From Fen-1362 sp964597035 (GTDB taxonomy: Bacteria > Planctomycetota > Phycisphaerae > Sedimentisphaerales > Anaerobacaceae), in contig CAZQWM010000002.1 in assembly GCA_964597035.1 (NCBI GenBank), positions 1 through 64,000 on the forward strand: 64,000 nucleotides of DNA, given 5' to 3'. This document shows, one piece after another, positions 53,156 to 62,521 of this stretch (position 1 is its first letter; every line of letters begins with the position of its first letter). The notes under the pieces were generated by a model, which was not told the DNA's origin, ran no database searches, and worked only from the letters and a program-made list of their open reading frames with translations. The translations under genes were made by a program, and so were the position numbers.

Positions 53156-54355
53156 TCATAATGTTTTTTGATAATCGGCAAGTTGTTTAATAAATTCACT
53201 AATATTATCTGGTACACTTTTAAAGAAAGGCCCAAGCTTCATATTATTTTTCAACAAACTACGATAAAACGCAGCAAATTCTTGTAGCACACGATATGTT
53301 AGAAACCGTAGAATGCTAAAAGAATGATAATAACGTATTTGGCTTCTCTTCTGAAGGATTTCTTTCATGCTGATATACCATTTATCAAATTTTGCCAGAC
53401 GAAGTGTATATGCCCACATAGCATTATAGTTGAACTGTAGTCCGTTATAGAATTGTGGAAACTTATCCATCGCAATTAATATACTATCCCACAGCAAATT
53501 GGCCCTTACATTTATTCCAGGGAATAAAGATGGATGAATCTTATAATTTTCATACTCTTGGACAAACTTTTCTACATTTGCTATACCTATACCATCCCTA
53601 CCGTATGCTGCTATTGCACTATTTGATTTTGGTGATTGTCCCGCCACCGTAACGACATAACCTACATTAATCGCTGTATCAGCGAAAGCTGGTATAGCAA
53701 GAGCTGTGAAAATATCTGGCTGAGTAGAATGAAATACCCGTCCGGTCTGCTTTCGTATCATATCTAAAATGCTTCTCGCAACCGCACCATGATACACGGA
53801 AGGTAAAAAAGTGAACCTAGCTCCGCCCATTTTAACTACGAATCTAGCTAACTTTTTCAAGTTAATCTCAGATGGATAAGCGTTAGAGGGCAAATAGGAA
53901 ACGGAAGCCCTCTGACCGTTTGTGGGCCAAACATAGGTAGGTCTAGGCCAACAATATACTAAACTGGGTTTGCTCTGAATAGTAACCTGTAATTTATCTA
54001 TCGCGCCGGGCATGATACCATCATCATCGCCAATAAAAATCACATACTCTCCCCTTGCCTTTTCTAGGGCAAAATCCCAGTTGTCGCACATAGATAAACG
54101 CTGACCTGTATTAAAATATATTAATCGCGAGTCGCTGAAATTGCGAACTACTTCCTTGGTATTATCTTGACTAAAATTATCACTGACAATAACCTCATAG
54201 TCATTATTAGTCTGATCCAACGCCGTCTGTATAGCAAAAAATAGAGTCTCGGCTCGCTCCCGCGTTGGAATAATCACAGAAATCAATGGTTTTTTGTTAT
54301 AGTCAGATATTCCGATGCTGACTTTCGGGATATTATTATTAATGACTGGGCTCAT
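53156..54355 (-). CDS. Glycosyltransferase family 2
   Basis: A 399-residue GT-A transferase. It has SVIIPTRERAETLFFAIQTA, VSDNFSQDNTKEVV and the DxD region FIGDDDGIMPG. The rest has a Trp/Tyr-rich acceptor region and a positively charged C-terminal half with no helix. It would add one sugar to the repeat unit. The start is at 54355. The gene is AT-rich. It follows the Wzx gene at 103 bases. Confidence 0.87.
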   Translation of the reverse strand: MSPVINNNIPKVSIGISDYNKKPLISVIIPTRERAETLFFAIQTALDQTNNDYEVIVSDNFSQDNTKEVVRNFSDSRLIYFNTGQRLSMCDNWDFALEKARGEYVIFIGDDDGIMPGAIDKLQVTIQSKPSLVYCWPRPTYVWPTNGQRASVSYLPSNAYPSEINLKKLARFVVKMGGARFTFLPSVYHGAVARSILDMIRKQTGRVFHSTQPDIFTALAIPAFADTAINVGYVVTVAGQSPKSNSAIAAYGRDGIGIANVEKFVQEYENYKIHPSLFPGINVRANLLWDSILIAMDKFPQFYNGLQFNYNAMWAYTLRLAKFDKWYISMKEILQKRSQIRYYHSFSILRFLTYRVLQEFAAFYRSLLKNNMKLGPFFKSVPDNISEFIKQLADYQKTL

Positions 54356-54458
54356 TTATTACCCTTTTTTTGTTTGTTCAGATGGAGAATAGCACTTTCT
54401 TCATCTATTTTCAAGACCAATCCTGATTTTTGAATTTTGCAATTGGCTCATCATTTTA

Positions 54459-55988
54459 TTATTTTCCCCCATTTGATTCCCCATAACATAATCTTAATAT
54501 TCTGATTCTTTGGGCAAGCCAGCGGCGTGTAACCGGGGTTGCAGTGACCGATGCAAGCAGGGTTGTGGTTGAAATGCAAGCAAGATAAATAAGCATAGTC
54601 AGTTTCGACATTTCACCTGGTGTAAACAGCCACCATAACAGGGCTACCGAAAGAGCAGCCAACAATGGAACTCCAACATCATTACAATACCATCGCCATT
54701 GCTCCCCTCTAAGCAGGCGTGAATGCATGATTTGAATGCAAATTAATACATAACCGGCATTGAGGATAACCCATGCGCTTGCCGCTCCGATTACGCCATA
54801 GTGGATGGCAAGAAAGTAAATCATCGGAACAAGCACAATGGATGCGATTATATTTGTATATAATGTAAGTTTTGTCCATGCATGGGCTAATTGGAGGGCA
54901 TAGGGAATGCCCATCAATCCGTTAAGGGAGGTCCCTATAATCAGGATGCTAACTATGCTATGCGTGTTTGCAACTGTTACAGGATCACCTACCCAGAGAA
55001 GTAATACTTCTGAAGAAAAAAGTGAAACTACTATCGCAGCAGGCAGGATCATTACTGACATAAGCTGACAGCTTTTGTGGTACAAATCCGTTAAGCCCTT
55101 TTGATCATTCAGGCTTACCAGCTGAGAAAACCGTGGAAACACAGCAGAGAATATAGGCCCAATAAAACCACAAAGCCCGCTTGCCACAACTGTGGCGAGG
55201 GTGTAGTACCCAAACATTCGAAGGGACAACATCTTACTCAAGACAATCTTGTCTGTCTGTGTGAGAATAATGCCCGTAACAGAAATACCGGTCATCCCAG
55301 CGGCAAAACGCCAGACACGAAACAGTGATTCTTTCTGAAAATGAGAACGATGACCGCTTTTTGGTATACTATGCCAAAAAAAAACAGCTGTCGTGGAAGT
55401 GTGGAGTATACTTGCGAAAATCTGCCATGTGAAAAATGCCTGTATTGTAGGGGAAATCTTCCAGAGGATAAGGGCAGCACCGAGGCCGCGCAAAGTAGCG
55501 GCACTGATATTAATGGCATTCAGCAGCACCTGCTTCTGAAGGCCCATCAAGCCGCCCGAATAAAAGCCGAGCGGCCATTGAAAGGCCATTACGCCGCCCA
55601 TTATCATTATCGCATGGTATACTGTTGAAGGGGAAAGATTATCCGCCTTTACCCAGTAATAGGCAATAGGCCCTGAAAGCCAGACCACAGCAATACCGAT
55701 AGCGATCGCCATACCCCAATAAATTACTTCCAGTGTGCGGACAAAGTTCCGTATCTCTCCAGCCATGTTCGGAACCACCGAAAGCCTTGCTAACTCCCGG
55801 TTCAAGATAGTGGTAAGGCCCATGTCAAGCAAACCGACAAGGATTTGTAGGGACACAAAAATGCCGACAAGTCCATAAGACTCGATGCCCATAAACTTGA
55901 TATACAGGGGCACAAAAACCAACGACATCAAGGCAATCCATGCCTTACCGCTAAAATTGGCAGCGATGTTTTTCTTAAGGAGGCTCAT
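54459..55988 (-). CDS. Wzx-type oligosaccharide flippase
   Basis: A 509-residue MOP-superfamily exporter with 12 or more helices and the N-terminal MSLLKKNIAANFSGKAWIAL segment of polysaccharide flippases. It would turn the lipid-linked repeat unit to the outer face of the inner membrane. The start at 55988 overlaps the stop of the CmcI-like gene by ATGA, so it is translationally coupled; a start further upstream at 56015 would lie inside that gene. Confidence 0.9.
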   Translation of the reverse strand: MSLLKKNIAANFSGKAWIALMSLVFVPLYIKFMGIESYGLVGIFVSLQILVGLLDMGLTTILNRELARLSVVPNMAGEIRNFVRTLEVIYWGMAIAIGIAVVWLSGPIAYYWVKADNLSPSTVYHAIMIMGGVMAFQWPLGFYSGGLMGLQKQVLLNAINISAATLRGLGAALILWKISPTIQAFFTWQIFASILHTSTTAVFFWHSIPKSGHRSHFQKESLFRVWRFAAGMTGISVTGIILTQTDKIVLSKMLSLRMFGYYTLATVVASGLCGFIGPIFSAVFPRFSQLVSLNDQKGLTDLYHKSCQLMSVMILPAAIVVSLFSSEVLLLWVGDPVTVANTHSIVSILIIGTSLNGLMGIPYALQLAHAWTKLTLYTNIIASIVLVPMIYFLAIHYGVIGAASAWVILNAGYVLICIQIMHSRLLRGEQWRWYCNDVGVPLLAALSVALLWWLFTPGEMSKLTMLIYLACISTTTLLASVTATPVTRRWLAQRIRILRLCYGESNGGK

Positions 55989-56749
55989 AACCTTTTCAAC
56001 CAGGCAGAGGGCCAATGGGTAACATTTTCAGTCAAAGGGCTTTCGTTAAACGGCCACGGTGGCTGTTCCAACACAAACTCATTACGCTTTTTCACAAATT
56101 CAATTGCTGCTTCTGCAGGGTTATCCAATTTCCATTCCGGATTACCTCTTGGAACATCGTTAAGGTTCTTCATGATGCCATCTGTGGCAACGATGTATGA
56201 TCCTGGCGTGATCAAATCGCTATAAGCTTTTAATTCCTCAAGCACATGCTGTTTACTATGATTTGAGTCGAGAAAAATCATAACCGACTCATCTTGCTTG
56301 ATCAGTTTTTTCACTTGGCCAACGATCTTTGGATCTGTGGAACTCCCCTCGATAAGGGTAATATATGGATACAACTCATGTTCTTCAATGGCTCTGCGGT
56401 TGTGTGGACGTATTTCGATATCCACCCCGATAACCCTTCCTCTGCCCATGATTTTACAAAGGCTGGCATAAAAAATCAGCGATCCTCCATGAGCAACACC
56501 TGTTTCAATAATGGCATCCGGTTTAACGCGAAAAATAACTTCCTGAGCGCGAATCATATCTTCAGGAAGCTGAATGATCGGCCGTCCCATCCAAGTAAAT
56601 GTGTAAGAATATTTTTGGTTCCATCCGATCTTAAGCCATTGGTGGGAAATCAATTCAAATGCTTCTTTTGAATATAAATTAATTGTACGAGATTTCCCTT
56701 CTACTTCCTGAATCAGTACCTTGGCCGTAGTATCAATCGTTAATTTCAT
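55985..56749 (-). CDS. CmcI-like (cephalosporin hydroxylase family) SAM-dependent methyltransferase
   Basis: A 254-residue enzyme of the cephalosporin hydroxylase/rhamnosyl O-methyltransferase group. Landmarks are KPDAIIETGVAHGGSLIFYA (SAM loop), GVDIEIRPHNRRAIEEH, and MIFLDSNHSKQHVLEEL with the metal-binding pattern. In polysaccharide loci these proteins are usually O-methyltransferases acting on a sugar. It overlaps both neighbours by four bases, fixing it in the operon. Confidence 0.85.
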   Translation of the reverse strand: MKLTIDTTAKVLIQEVEGKSRTINLYSKEAFELISHQWLKIGWNQKYSYTFTWMGRPIIQLPEDMIRAQEVIFRVKPDAIIETGVAHGGSLIFYASLCKIMGRGRVIGVDIEIRPHNRRAIEEHELYPYITLIEGSSTDPKIVGQVKKLIKQDESVMIFLDSNHSKQHVLEELKAYSDLITPGSYIVATDGIMKNLNDVPRGNPEWKLDNPAEAAIEFVKKRNEFVLEQPPWPFNESPLTENVTHWPSAWLKRL

Positions 56750-57672
56750 AGCTTATTATTCCTTTCTAAATTCTCCCTCCACCATTCAACGGTGCTTTTT
56801 AAACCTGCCTCAAGACTTATCTTATGCTTCCAACCAACCTGCTGAGTAATCTTACGTACATCAGCTACAAGAAAAGGTGGTTCATCCTCTGGAGCTGGTA
56901 AAACACCAAGTTTAACCAAATGCCTTTTACCTAATAAATCTGCGATAGTATAAATAATGGTCTTGAGGGCTACCGGCTGACCTGAGGCAATGTTTATAGG
57001 CCCTTGTACATCACTTTCCAGCAAAATGACAAAAGATGAAGCTACATCTTCTACATGAAGAAAGTCTCTAATCTGGTTTCCATCCGTACAACGGACTGGT
57101 TGACCTTGCAAGAGTGAAGTTACAATGGAAGGAACCAGACGACTTTTTGCTTCGTAGGGACCATAAAGAAAAAATATCCTTCCCCAAGCACTACTTATAC
57201 CGGCCTGCTTAGAAAGTTGAAAGAAAATTTCCTGAAGACTATTCTTGCATGTACCATAAAGGGTTTGGGGTCTGGTTGGAGTTATTCCCTCAGAACAGTA
57301 TCCATAATTCCAATCATATTCAGCACAAGTACCTGCTAATACAGCACGTTTGCCCCCTTGTTCCACAAAATTCTCCAGGAGTCCGAGACTGGCTTGCACC
57401 CATCGGATGTTCTCGTAGGATGTCCAGTATTCCCCATGAGTGGTGTACCAGGCAAAATGTAACAGGTACGTTGGCTTTATTTTAGCAAGTAATTGTTTTT
57501 GTTCTTCTGAATTTAAAAGATTACATTTATGCAAAAATACATTATCGCCTTCATCCAAACCGGAGTCATTGGGATAAAAAACAGCATGTACCTCATAATT
57601 GCTTTTTAGCAGGTATGGGATAGCGTGCCTTCCTATAAAACCACTGGCACCTGTTAAAAAAACTTTTTTCAT
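56746..57672 (-). CDS. NAD-dependent epimerase/dehydratase, probable 4-ketoreductase
   Basis: A 308-residue extended SDR with VFLTGASGFIGRHAIP at the start, LAGTCAEYDW and TLYGTCKN carrying the Tyr-x3-Lys pair, and later RDFLHVEDVA. It lies between the RfbC-like and methyltransferase genes. In CDP-sugar operons this position normally holds the reductase of the 4-keto group, completing the deoxysugar; that role is inferred. It is 3 bases after RfbC-like and overlaps the next by 4. Confidence 0.85.
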   Translation of the reverse strand: MKKVFLTGASGFIGRHAIPYLLKSNYEVHAVFYPNDSGLDEGDNVFLHKCNLLNSEEQKQLLAKIKPTYLLHFAWYTTHGEYWTSYENIRWVQASLGLLENFVEQGGKRAVLAGTCAEYDWNYGYCSEGITPTRPQTLYGTCKNSLQEIFFQLSKQAGISSAWGRIFFLYGPYEAKSRLVPSIVTSLLQGQPVRCTDGNQIRDFLHVEDVASSFVILLESDVQGPINIASGQPVALKTIIYTIADLLGKRHLVKLGVLPAPEDEPPFLVADVRKITQQVGWKHKISLEAGLKSTVEWWRENLERNNKL

Positions 57673-57675
57673 ATT

Positions 57676-58206
57676 TTATCTTCTGAAATTTTTATAATTC
57701 ATATCTTTTTCAGATATTACCGAATTAGACAATGGCCATCTTATTCCGAACGCCGGATCGTCCCATCTAACCCCATGCGCGGATTCTGGGTGATAGAATT
57801 CCGATATTTGATACAACACAACCGTATCATCCGCAAGCGTCTGAAAGCCATGAGCAAAATCTTCGGGGACATAGAGCATCTCGCGGTTTTCGGCACTCAA
57901 CTCCACATCGAGCCATTGACAATAGGTAGAAGAATCGGATCGCAGATCGATAATTACGTCGTATATCGCCCCTTTAACACAACAGACAATTTTAGCTTCT
58001 TTATAAGGAGCCACCTGATAATGCATACCCCGTAATGTGGCCTTCTTTTTGTTAAAGGAGATACTGCACTGGACAATTCGCGGATTTAAACCCTGCCTTT
58101 CAAACTCCTTCTGACAAAAAGTTCGGGCAAAGAAACCGCGTTCATCCTCTAAACGCTCCGGCTTTATAACATAAGCTCCTTTGAGTTTTGTTTCCTTGAA
58201 TATCAC
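57676..58206 (-). CDS. NDP-4-keto-6-deoxysugar 3,5-epimerase (RfbC/RmlC-like)
   Basis: A 176-residue cupin. The catalytic His lies in TLRGMHYQ and the acid Tyr in ISEFYHPE, with VPEDFAHGFQ, all as in RmlC. The start is GTG at 58206, one base after the stop of the C-methyltransferase gene. Given CDP-sugar genes here, its substrate is probably CDP-linked rather than dTDP-linked; it could act at C5 or C3/C5. No RmlA, RmlB or RmlD is in the window. Confidence 0.9.
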   Translation of the reverse strand: MIFKETKLKGAYVIKPERLEDERGFFARTFCQKEFERQGLNPRIVQCSISFNKKKATLRGMHYQVAPYKEAKIVCCVKGAIYDVIIDLRSDSSTYCQWLDVELSAENREMLYVPEDFAHGFQTLADDTVVLYQISEFYHPESAHGVRWDDPAFGIRWPLSNSVISEKDMNYKNFRR

Positions 58207-58207
58207 C

Positions 58208-59431
58208 CTATATCACCTGTATCCCGGGAATTGCGATCACAAACTTTCCTCCCCACTCTCTAATGAAACTCATCTGTTCCATAATTTCTTCTTTAATATT
58301 CCACGGTAATATGAAAACATAATCCGGTTTGGTTTCCCTAATCATATCGGGCGCAACAATAGGTATTCGACTGCCAGGCAGATAATGACCTTGTTTGTGC
58401 GGGCTTCTATCGACTGTGTAATCCAGAAAATCCGTTCGGATACCACAATAGTTTAAAAAAGTATTTCCCTTTGCTGGAGCACCATAACCAACAATAGTCT
58501 TATTTTCTTCTTTTGCCCGAATCAGGAACTTTAAAGCTTCTCGTTTGACTGCTTTAACCTTCTCGCTGAAGGCCAGATAATAATTGATGTCAGCGAAACC
58601 AGCTTTAATTTCCCTATTTCTAAGACAAAGCGTTTTTTCAGTAACCGGCTTAGTTTCGTCTTCCTCGTGTTTCGCGTAAATTCTCAGGGAACCACCATGC
58701 GTAGAGAGTTCCTCGACATTAAAAAGGGTAAGCCCATGCGCGGCAAACAGTTTTTCCACCGTCAGGAATGAAAAATATGAAAAATGCTCGTGGTAAATAG
58801 TATCAAACTGGACCTGTTCTATAAGTTTCAACAGATGTGGGAATTCCAGAGTAATTGTTCCGGTTCGTTTTAATGCTATTTTTAACCCTTCGACAAAATC
58901 ATTAAGATTGGGATTATGAGCTAATACATTATTGGCTACTATTAGGTCTGCACACCTCCCCGTTTTTTTCATCTTTTTCGCATAAGCTGTATTAAAAAAA
59001 GTAATATCAGTAGGAATTCCCTTGCTTATGGCAACTTCTGCCACATTACGAGCAGGTTCAATCCCCAATACAGAAATTCCCTTTTCCACGAAATATTGTA
59101 GTAAGTATCCATCATTGCTGGCAATTTCAACAACATAAGACTTGTTACTAACGCCAAAAGTATTTATCATTTTATCAACATAATCCATGGCATGTTTTAA
59201 CCAGATATCTGAATAGGAAGAGAAATAGGCATAATCGCTAAAGATGCCTTCTGGCTTTTCAAAATCCGGCAATTGCACTAAAAAGCAGTTCTCGCATGCA
59301 TAAACTTCCAATGGATAAAATAGTTCCGTTTTGCACAATTCTTCCCTAGTAAGATAAGAGTTTGACAATGGTGATGAACCAAGAGATACAAATGGATGCC
59401 CAAGTTGCCTGTTACAAAATCTGCAGTTCAT
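58208..59431 (-). CDS. Sugar C-methyltransferase (TylC3/Methyltransf_13-14 type)
   Basis: A 407-residue protein of the NDP-hexose C-methyltransferase family. The N-terminal zinc site has CRFCNR and later CENC; the SAM domain has VVEIASNDGYLLQYF and GIEPARNVAEVA; the TYHEHFSYFS motif with the His pair and the C-terminal VGYGAPAKGNTFLNY (Methyltransf_14) complete the pattern. Members methylate C3 of 4-keto-deoxysugars. With RfbF and RfbG upstream the substrate is probably CDP-4-keto-6-deoxyglucose. Confidence 0.9.
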   Translation of the reverse strand: MNCRFCNRQLGHPFVSLGSSPLSNSYLTREELCKTELFYPLEVYACENCFLVQLPDFEKPEGIFSDYAYFSSYSDIWLKHAMDYVDKMINTFGVSNKSYVVEIASNDGYLLQYFVEKGISVLGIEPARNVAEVAISKGIPTDITFFNTAYAKKMKKTGRCADLIVANNVLAHNPNLNDFVEGLKIALKRTGTITLEFPHLLKLIEQVQFDTIYHEHFSYFSFLTVEKLFAAHGLTLFNVEELSTHGGSLRIYAKHEEDETKPVTEKTLCLRNREIKAGFADINYYLAFSEKVKAVKREALKFLIRAKEENKTIVGYGAPAKGNTFLNYCGIRTDFLDYTVDRSPHKQGHYLPGSRIPIVAPDMIRETKPDYVFILPWNIKEEIMEQMSFIREWGGKFVIAIPGIQVI

Positions 59432-59464
59432 TATTTTGCCCTTTTATGAATATATTCTTCACGA

Positions 59465-60475
59465 CTACGACTCTGGTCTATTGCAACTTTCGATATCTTC
59501 GTGATTGCAATATGCTTTATACCACTCGATGGTTTTTTTAAGTCCCTGCTGAAGGTCATATTGCGGTTTCCACCCAATTATCTTTTTGGCCTTGGAGGAG
59601 CGTAGATACTGATGTCTTATCTCATATTTGGCCTGGTTGAGTATTTTATAATCAGGTCTTTTCCCCGCAATTTCATATATGGTTTTTACAAGTTCCAAAA
59701 CCGAAATCGGTTTTTCATTGCTGAAGTTAAATGCCTCGCCAGACAAATTCAAACTTTGCATTTTTTCTGCAATGCCAAGATACCCGGAAACGACATCATC
59801 GACATAGATATAATCGCGAGTAAACTTGCCGTCGCTGCGGATAATCAGGGTTCTATTATTTATGGCTGACCTTATCACATCAGGCACAATTCTAGAAAAA
59901 TTAAAATCGCCAGGACCATAAATATTGCCGCATCGGGTAACTGCTACCGGCAATTTATAAGTATGATAATAAGTGCGTGCTATCAAATCAGCACAGCTTT
60001 TTGAAACATCATACGGATGCGAACCCGATGCCGGCGTATCTTCTGTATATGGCAGCTTAGCGTGACTTCCATAAGCCTTGTCACTCGATGCAACTATTAC
60101 AGATTTTATCTGGCTGCCGCAGTTCCTTGCTACTTCAAGGATATTCCATGTTCCTTTGATATTGGTGGAAAAAGCTCTCACTGGTTTCCGCAAACAATCA
60201 CCTACAATTGCCCTTGCCGCCAAATGAAAAATAAACTCTATTTTTTTTTCTTTGACGATTTTAGACAAAAGCGGGAGGTTCTCAACATTTCCTCTGATTA
60301 CATTGACCCTATTGAATTCCTTTTGGGATAAAATTGTATATTTTCTATGTGTTAGAATATCCAAGCCGTATATTTTCGCGCCATAATCCAACAGGGTTCT
60401 CGTAAGATTCGAACCTAAAAACCCTTCGTAACCTGTAATGAGTACTTTTTTGTTTTTCCAGAAAGTGCTTCGCAT
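59465..60475 (-). CDS. rfbG: CDP-glucose 4,6-dehydratase
   Basis: A 336-residue SDR dehydratase from ATG 60475, two bases after the RfbF stop; GGAAGG lies ten bases upstream. The start MRSTFWKNKKVLITGYEGFLG matches RfbG. The catalytic Thr/Asp/Lys region reads ASSDKAYGSHAKLPYTEDTP, and HPYDVSKSCADLIA holds the Tyr-x3-Lys pair. It would make CDP-4-keto-6-deoxyglucose, the branch point for the C-methylated sugar. An in-frame ATG at 60493 overlapping RfbF is possible. Confidence 0.9.
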   Translation of the reverse strand: MRSTFWKNKKVLITGYEGFLGSNLTRTLLDYGAKIYGLDILTHRKYTILSQKEFNRVNVIRGNVENLPLLSKIVKEKKIEFIFHLAARAIVGDCLRKPVRAFSTNIKGTWNILEVARNCGSQIKSVIVASSDKAYGSHAKLPYTEDTPASGSHPYDVSKSCADLIARTYYHTYKLPVAVTRCGNIYGPGDFNFSRIVPDVIRSAINNRTLIIRSDGKFTRDYIYVDDVVSGYLGIAEKMQSLNLSGEAFNFSNEKPISVLELVKTIYEIAGKRPDYKILNQAKYEIRHQYLRSSKAKKIIGWKPQYDLQQGLKKTIEWYKAYCNHEDIESCNRPES

Positions 60476-60477
60476 AT

Positions 60478-61272
60478 CTACCAAACCTTCCATGGCGGCT
60501 CAGGAAGTATCCAAAGCTTGTTTAATAATTCCAATTCCCTGTAAGTATCTACGCATTGCCAAAAGCCGGTATGAACATAGCACATCAGATTCCCTTCGGA
60601 AGTCAATTGCTCTAAAGGCTTTTTCTCTAAAAAGCAGCTATCGTCATCTTTTAAATAATCCAAAAAAACTTTATTAAACACAAAAAACCCGCCGCTTATT
60701 AATCCTTCCCTTGCCTGTGGCTTTTCATTAAACTCAATTACCCGGCCGTCCTTCAGTACCAGGTCACCGAATCTGGAAGGAGGATGTACCGCCGTTATTG
60801 TTCCTGTTTTATTATGTTGTTTGTGGAACTTAAGCAGTTCCTGAATGTTTATGTTGGCTACACCATCTCCGTAGGTAACCATAAACAGGTCACTGTTGAT
60901 ATATTTTCCAACCCTTTTTATTCGAGCCCCGGTCTGTGCTTCTTCGCCTGTATCCACAAGAGTAACCTGCCAATCAGCTTCTTCATGGTTGCTGTGGAAC
61001 TGAATATCATTGTGGTTCTTTAATTGGATAGTAAAATCGTTGTTCAAAGCAGCATAATTCCTGAAATACTCCTTGATCATATTCCCTTTATATCCAAGGC
61101 AGAGAATAAATTGCTTAAAACCATAGTGAGCATAAATCTTCATTATATGCCAAATAACAGGCTTGCCGCCAATTTCAACAAGTGGCTTCGGTCGGTACTC
61201 CGTTTCTTCCTTCATCCTCGTGCCTTTACCGCCGCACAAAATGACTACTTTTATATTTTTCATACTATCCAT
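60478..61272 (-). CDS. rfbF: Glucose-1-phosphate cytidylyltransferase
   Basis: A 264-residue nucleotidyltransferase. VVILCGGKGTRMKEET holds the nucleotide loop, PKPLVEIGGKPVIWHI and VTYGDGVANI the metal Asp, and later FWQCVDTYRELELL, as in RfbF of the CDP-sugar pathway. It makes CDP-glucose from CTP and glucose-1-phosphate. ATG 61272 is preferred over 61263; a start at 61317 would have no family match. It begins the CDP-sugar operon. Confidence 0.92.
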   Translation of the reverse strand: MDSMKNIKVVILCGGKGTRMKEETEYRPKPLVEIGGKPVIWHIMKIYAHYGFKQFILCLGYKGNMIKEYFRNYAALNNDFTIQLKNHNDIQFHSNHEEADWQVTLVDTGEEAQTGARIKRVGKYINSDLFMVTYGDGVANINIQELLKFHKQHNKTGTITAVHPPSRFGDLVLKDGRVIEFNEKPQAREGLISGGFFVFNKVFLDYLKDDDSCFLEKKPLEQLTSEGNLMCYVHTGFWQCVDTYRELELLNKLWILPEPPWKVW

Positions 61273-61570
61273 TAGCCCACCCGCACCTTCCAAAGTGTTA
61301 TCTACAAGCCATTCCATAATCTGCCAAAAACCGCGTTATCAGTGCGAAAACAGGTTTTTTGGGGGATTACAAGATGCGTTCGCAATTCTATCCTTACAGC
61401 ACCGCCATCATTATTGATTACCCTTAGTTAATCTTTTAAGACTCCGTCCCCGTCGGTTGCGCCATCGAGGACAACTGCAACCATCGATTCTGTTGCACCG
61501 CTATCACCAGCCAAAACTTGTCAGACAGTAAAGATTAGTGATAAACGAAAGGAAATCGGGCTAAGGTACA
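61273..61570. other. Leader region between the Wzz-like and rfbF genes
   Basis: About 300 bases between the end of the Wzz-like gene and rfbF. No terminator is clear. It should contain the promoter of the long AT-rich sugar operon. I could not place a good promoter. Confidence 0.3.
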
Positions 61571-62500
61571 TCAACTTCGTATCCCATCCAAAGGCGTTAA
61601 ATGCTCACGGACAAACACCACAAGAACCGAGATAAACAGACCCGCCATACCAGCAAACAAAACCATCCGTTTTCTTTTTGGTTTGAACTTATGTTCAGGA
61701 GCAATGGCCTTGTCGAGGACCTGAATCGTCGGCATGCTCTTGGCTTCCTCAATTTTCGCAATCTCGTATTCCCGTGTGAGCAGCTCAAAGAGCATTTCCT
61801 TGATTTTGGCATCCCTACTCAGCAGATTGTCAATTTGGCTAAGTTCCTGCTCAATCTCTTTGAGGCGATTCTCAAGGAAAAACTTCTTGCTGGCTGCCTG
61901 GCCGACGAATAGTCGCTTGTTTTGCCTGTCCAATTCTTCGACGTATGCGTTTGCCAAGACCGCCGCTCGGCAGGGGTCTCTATCCTCGACCGTAACCTTA
62001 ACAATGCCTTCGTCGCCGACCCTAATTGATGTCCTGTTACTCAATATCTGCCTGATACGAGAAACACTACCTTTGACCCTGTAAACTGTCGCCAGATCAA
62101 ACCTTTCGATAAGAGCATCGGCGACACTTCTGCTGCGCAGGATACCAACGTACATATCGGTGATGCTGCTAACGTCCATTGCCTTTCGCAGTAAATCGCT
62201 GCCTACCCCGCCCAGACTACCGGCAAGGCTGGATTCTTTTTGCAGAACGTTAATCGGAGGCACAACCGAGGCAGTGGCGGCGTAGCTTTTGGGCAAGAGG
62301 AGACTTATAATCGCCGTTGTTATGACGGCGATAGTGCAAATCCAGAAAATCATTCTCCTGTGCTTTGAGATGACGTGAAGGTAATCAGCGAGATTTATTT
62401 CGTCGTCGGCATTTTGCCGGGGCGATGAGCCACTATTACTTCCAGTTATGCCCACAGTCGTCTTGTCAACGCTACTGCCTGGGCGTGAGGTATCATCCAT
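61571..62500 (-). CDS. Polysaccharide co-polymerase / chain length determinant (Wzz family)
   Basis: A 309-residue inner-membrane protein with two helices (about 50-69 and 280-298) flanking a helical periplasmic domain, and an N-terminal cytoplasmic Ser/Gly-rich segment. YLHVISKHRRMIFWI, VVPPINVLQKES and VTVEDRDPCRAAVLANAYVEEL are typical. It has no tyrosine kinase domain. It sets chain length during polymerisation. It starts 21 bases after the SLBB export gene. Confidence 0.9.
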   Translation of the reverse strand: MDDTSRPGSSVDKTTVGITGSNSGSSPRQNADDEINLADYLHVISKHRRMIFWICTIAVITTAIISLLLPKSYAATASVVPPINVLQKESSLAGSLGGVGSDLLRKAMDVSSITDMYVGILRSRSVADALIERFDLATVYRVKGSVSRIRQILSNRTSIRVGDEGIVKVTVEDRDPCRAAVLANAYVEELDRQNKRLFVGQAASKKFFLENRLKEIEQELSQIDNLLSRDAKIKEMLFELLTREYEIAKIEEAKSMPTIQVLDKAIAPEHKFKPKRKRMVLFAGMAGLFISVLVVFVREHLTPLDGIRS

Positions 62501-62521
62501 GACAAAAGTTTCCTAAACCGG

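Noticed and set aside
61390..61420. Possible ops/JUMPstart-like element (GGCGGTGCTG on the minus strand) before rfbF
   Set aside because: Differs from the ops consensus GGCGGTAGC at key bases, and no RfaH-like gene is in the window.
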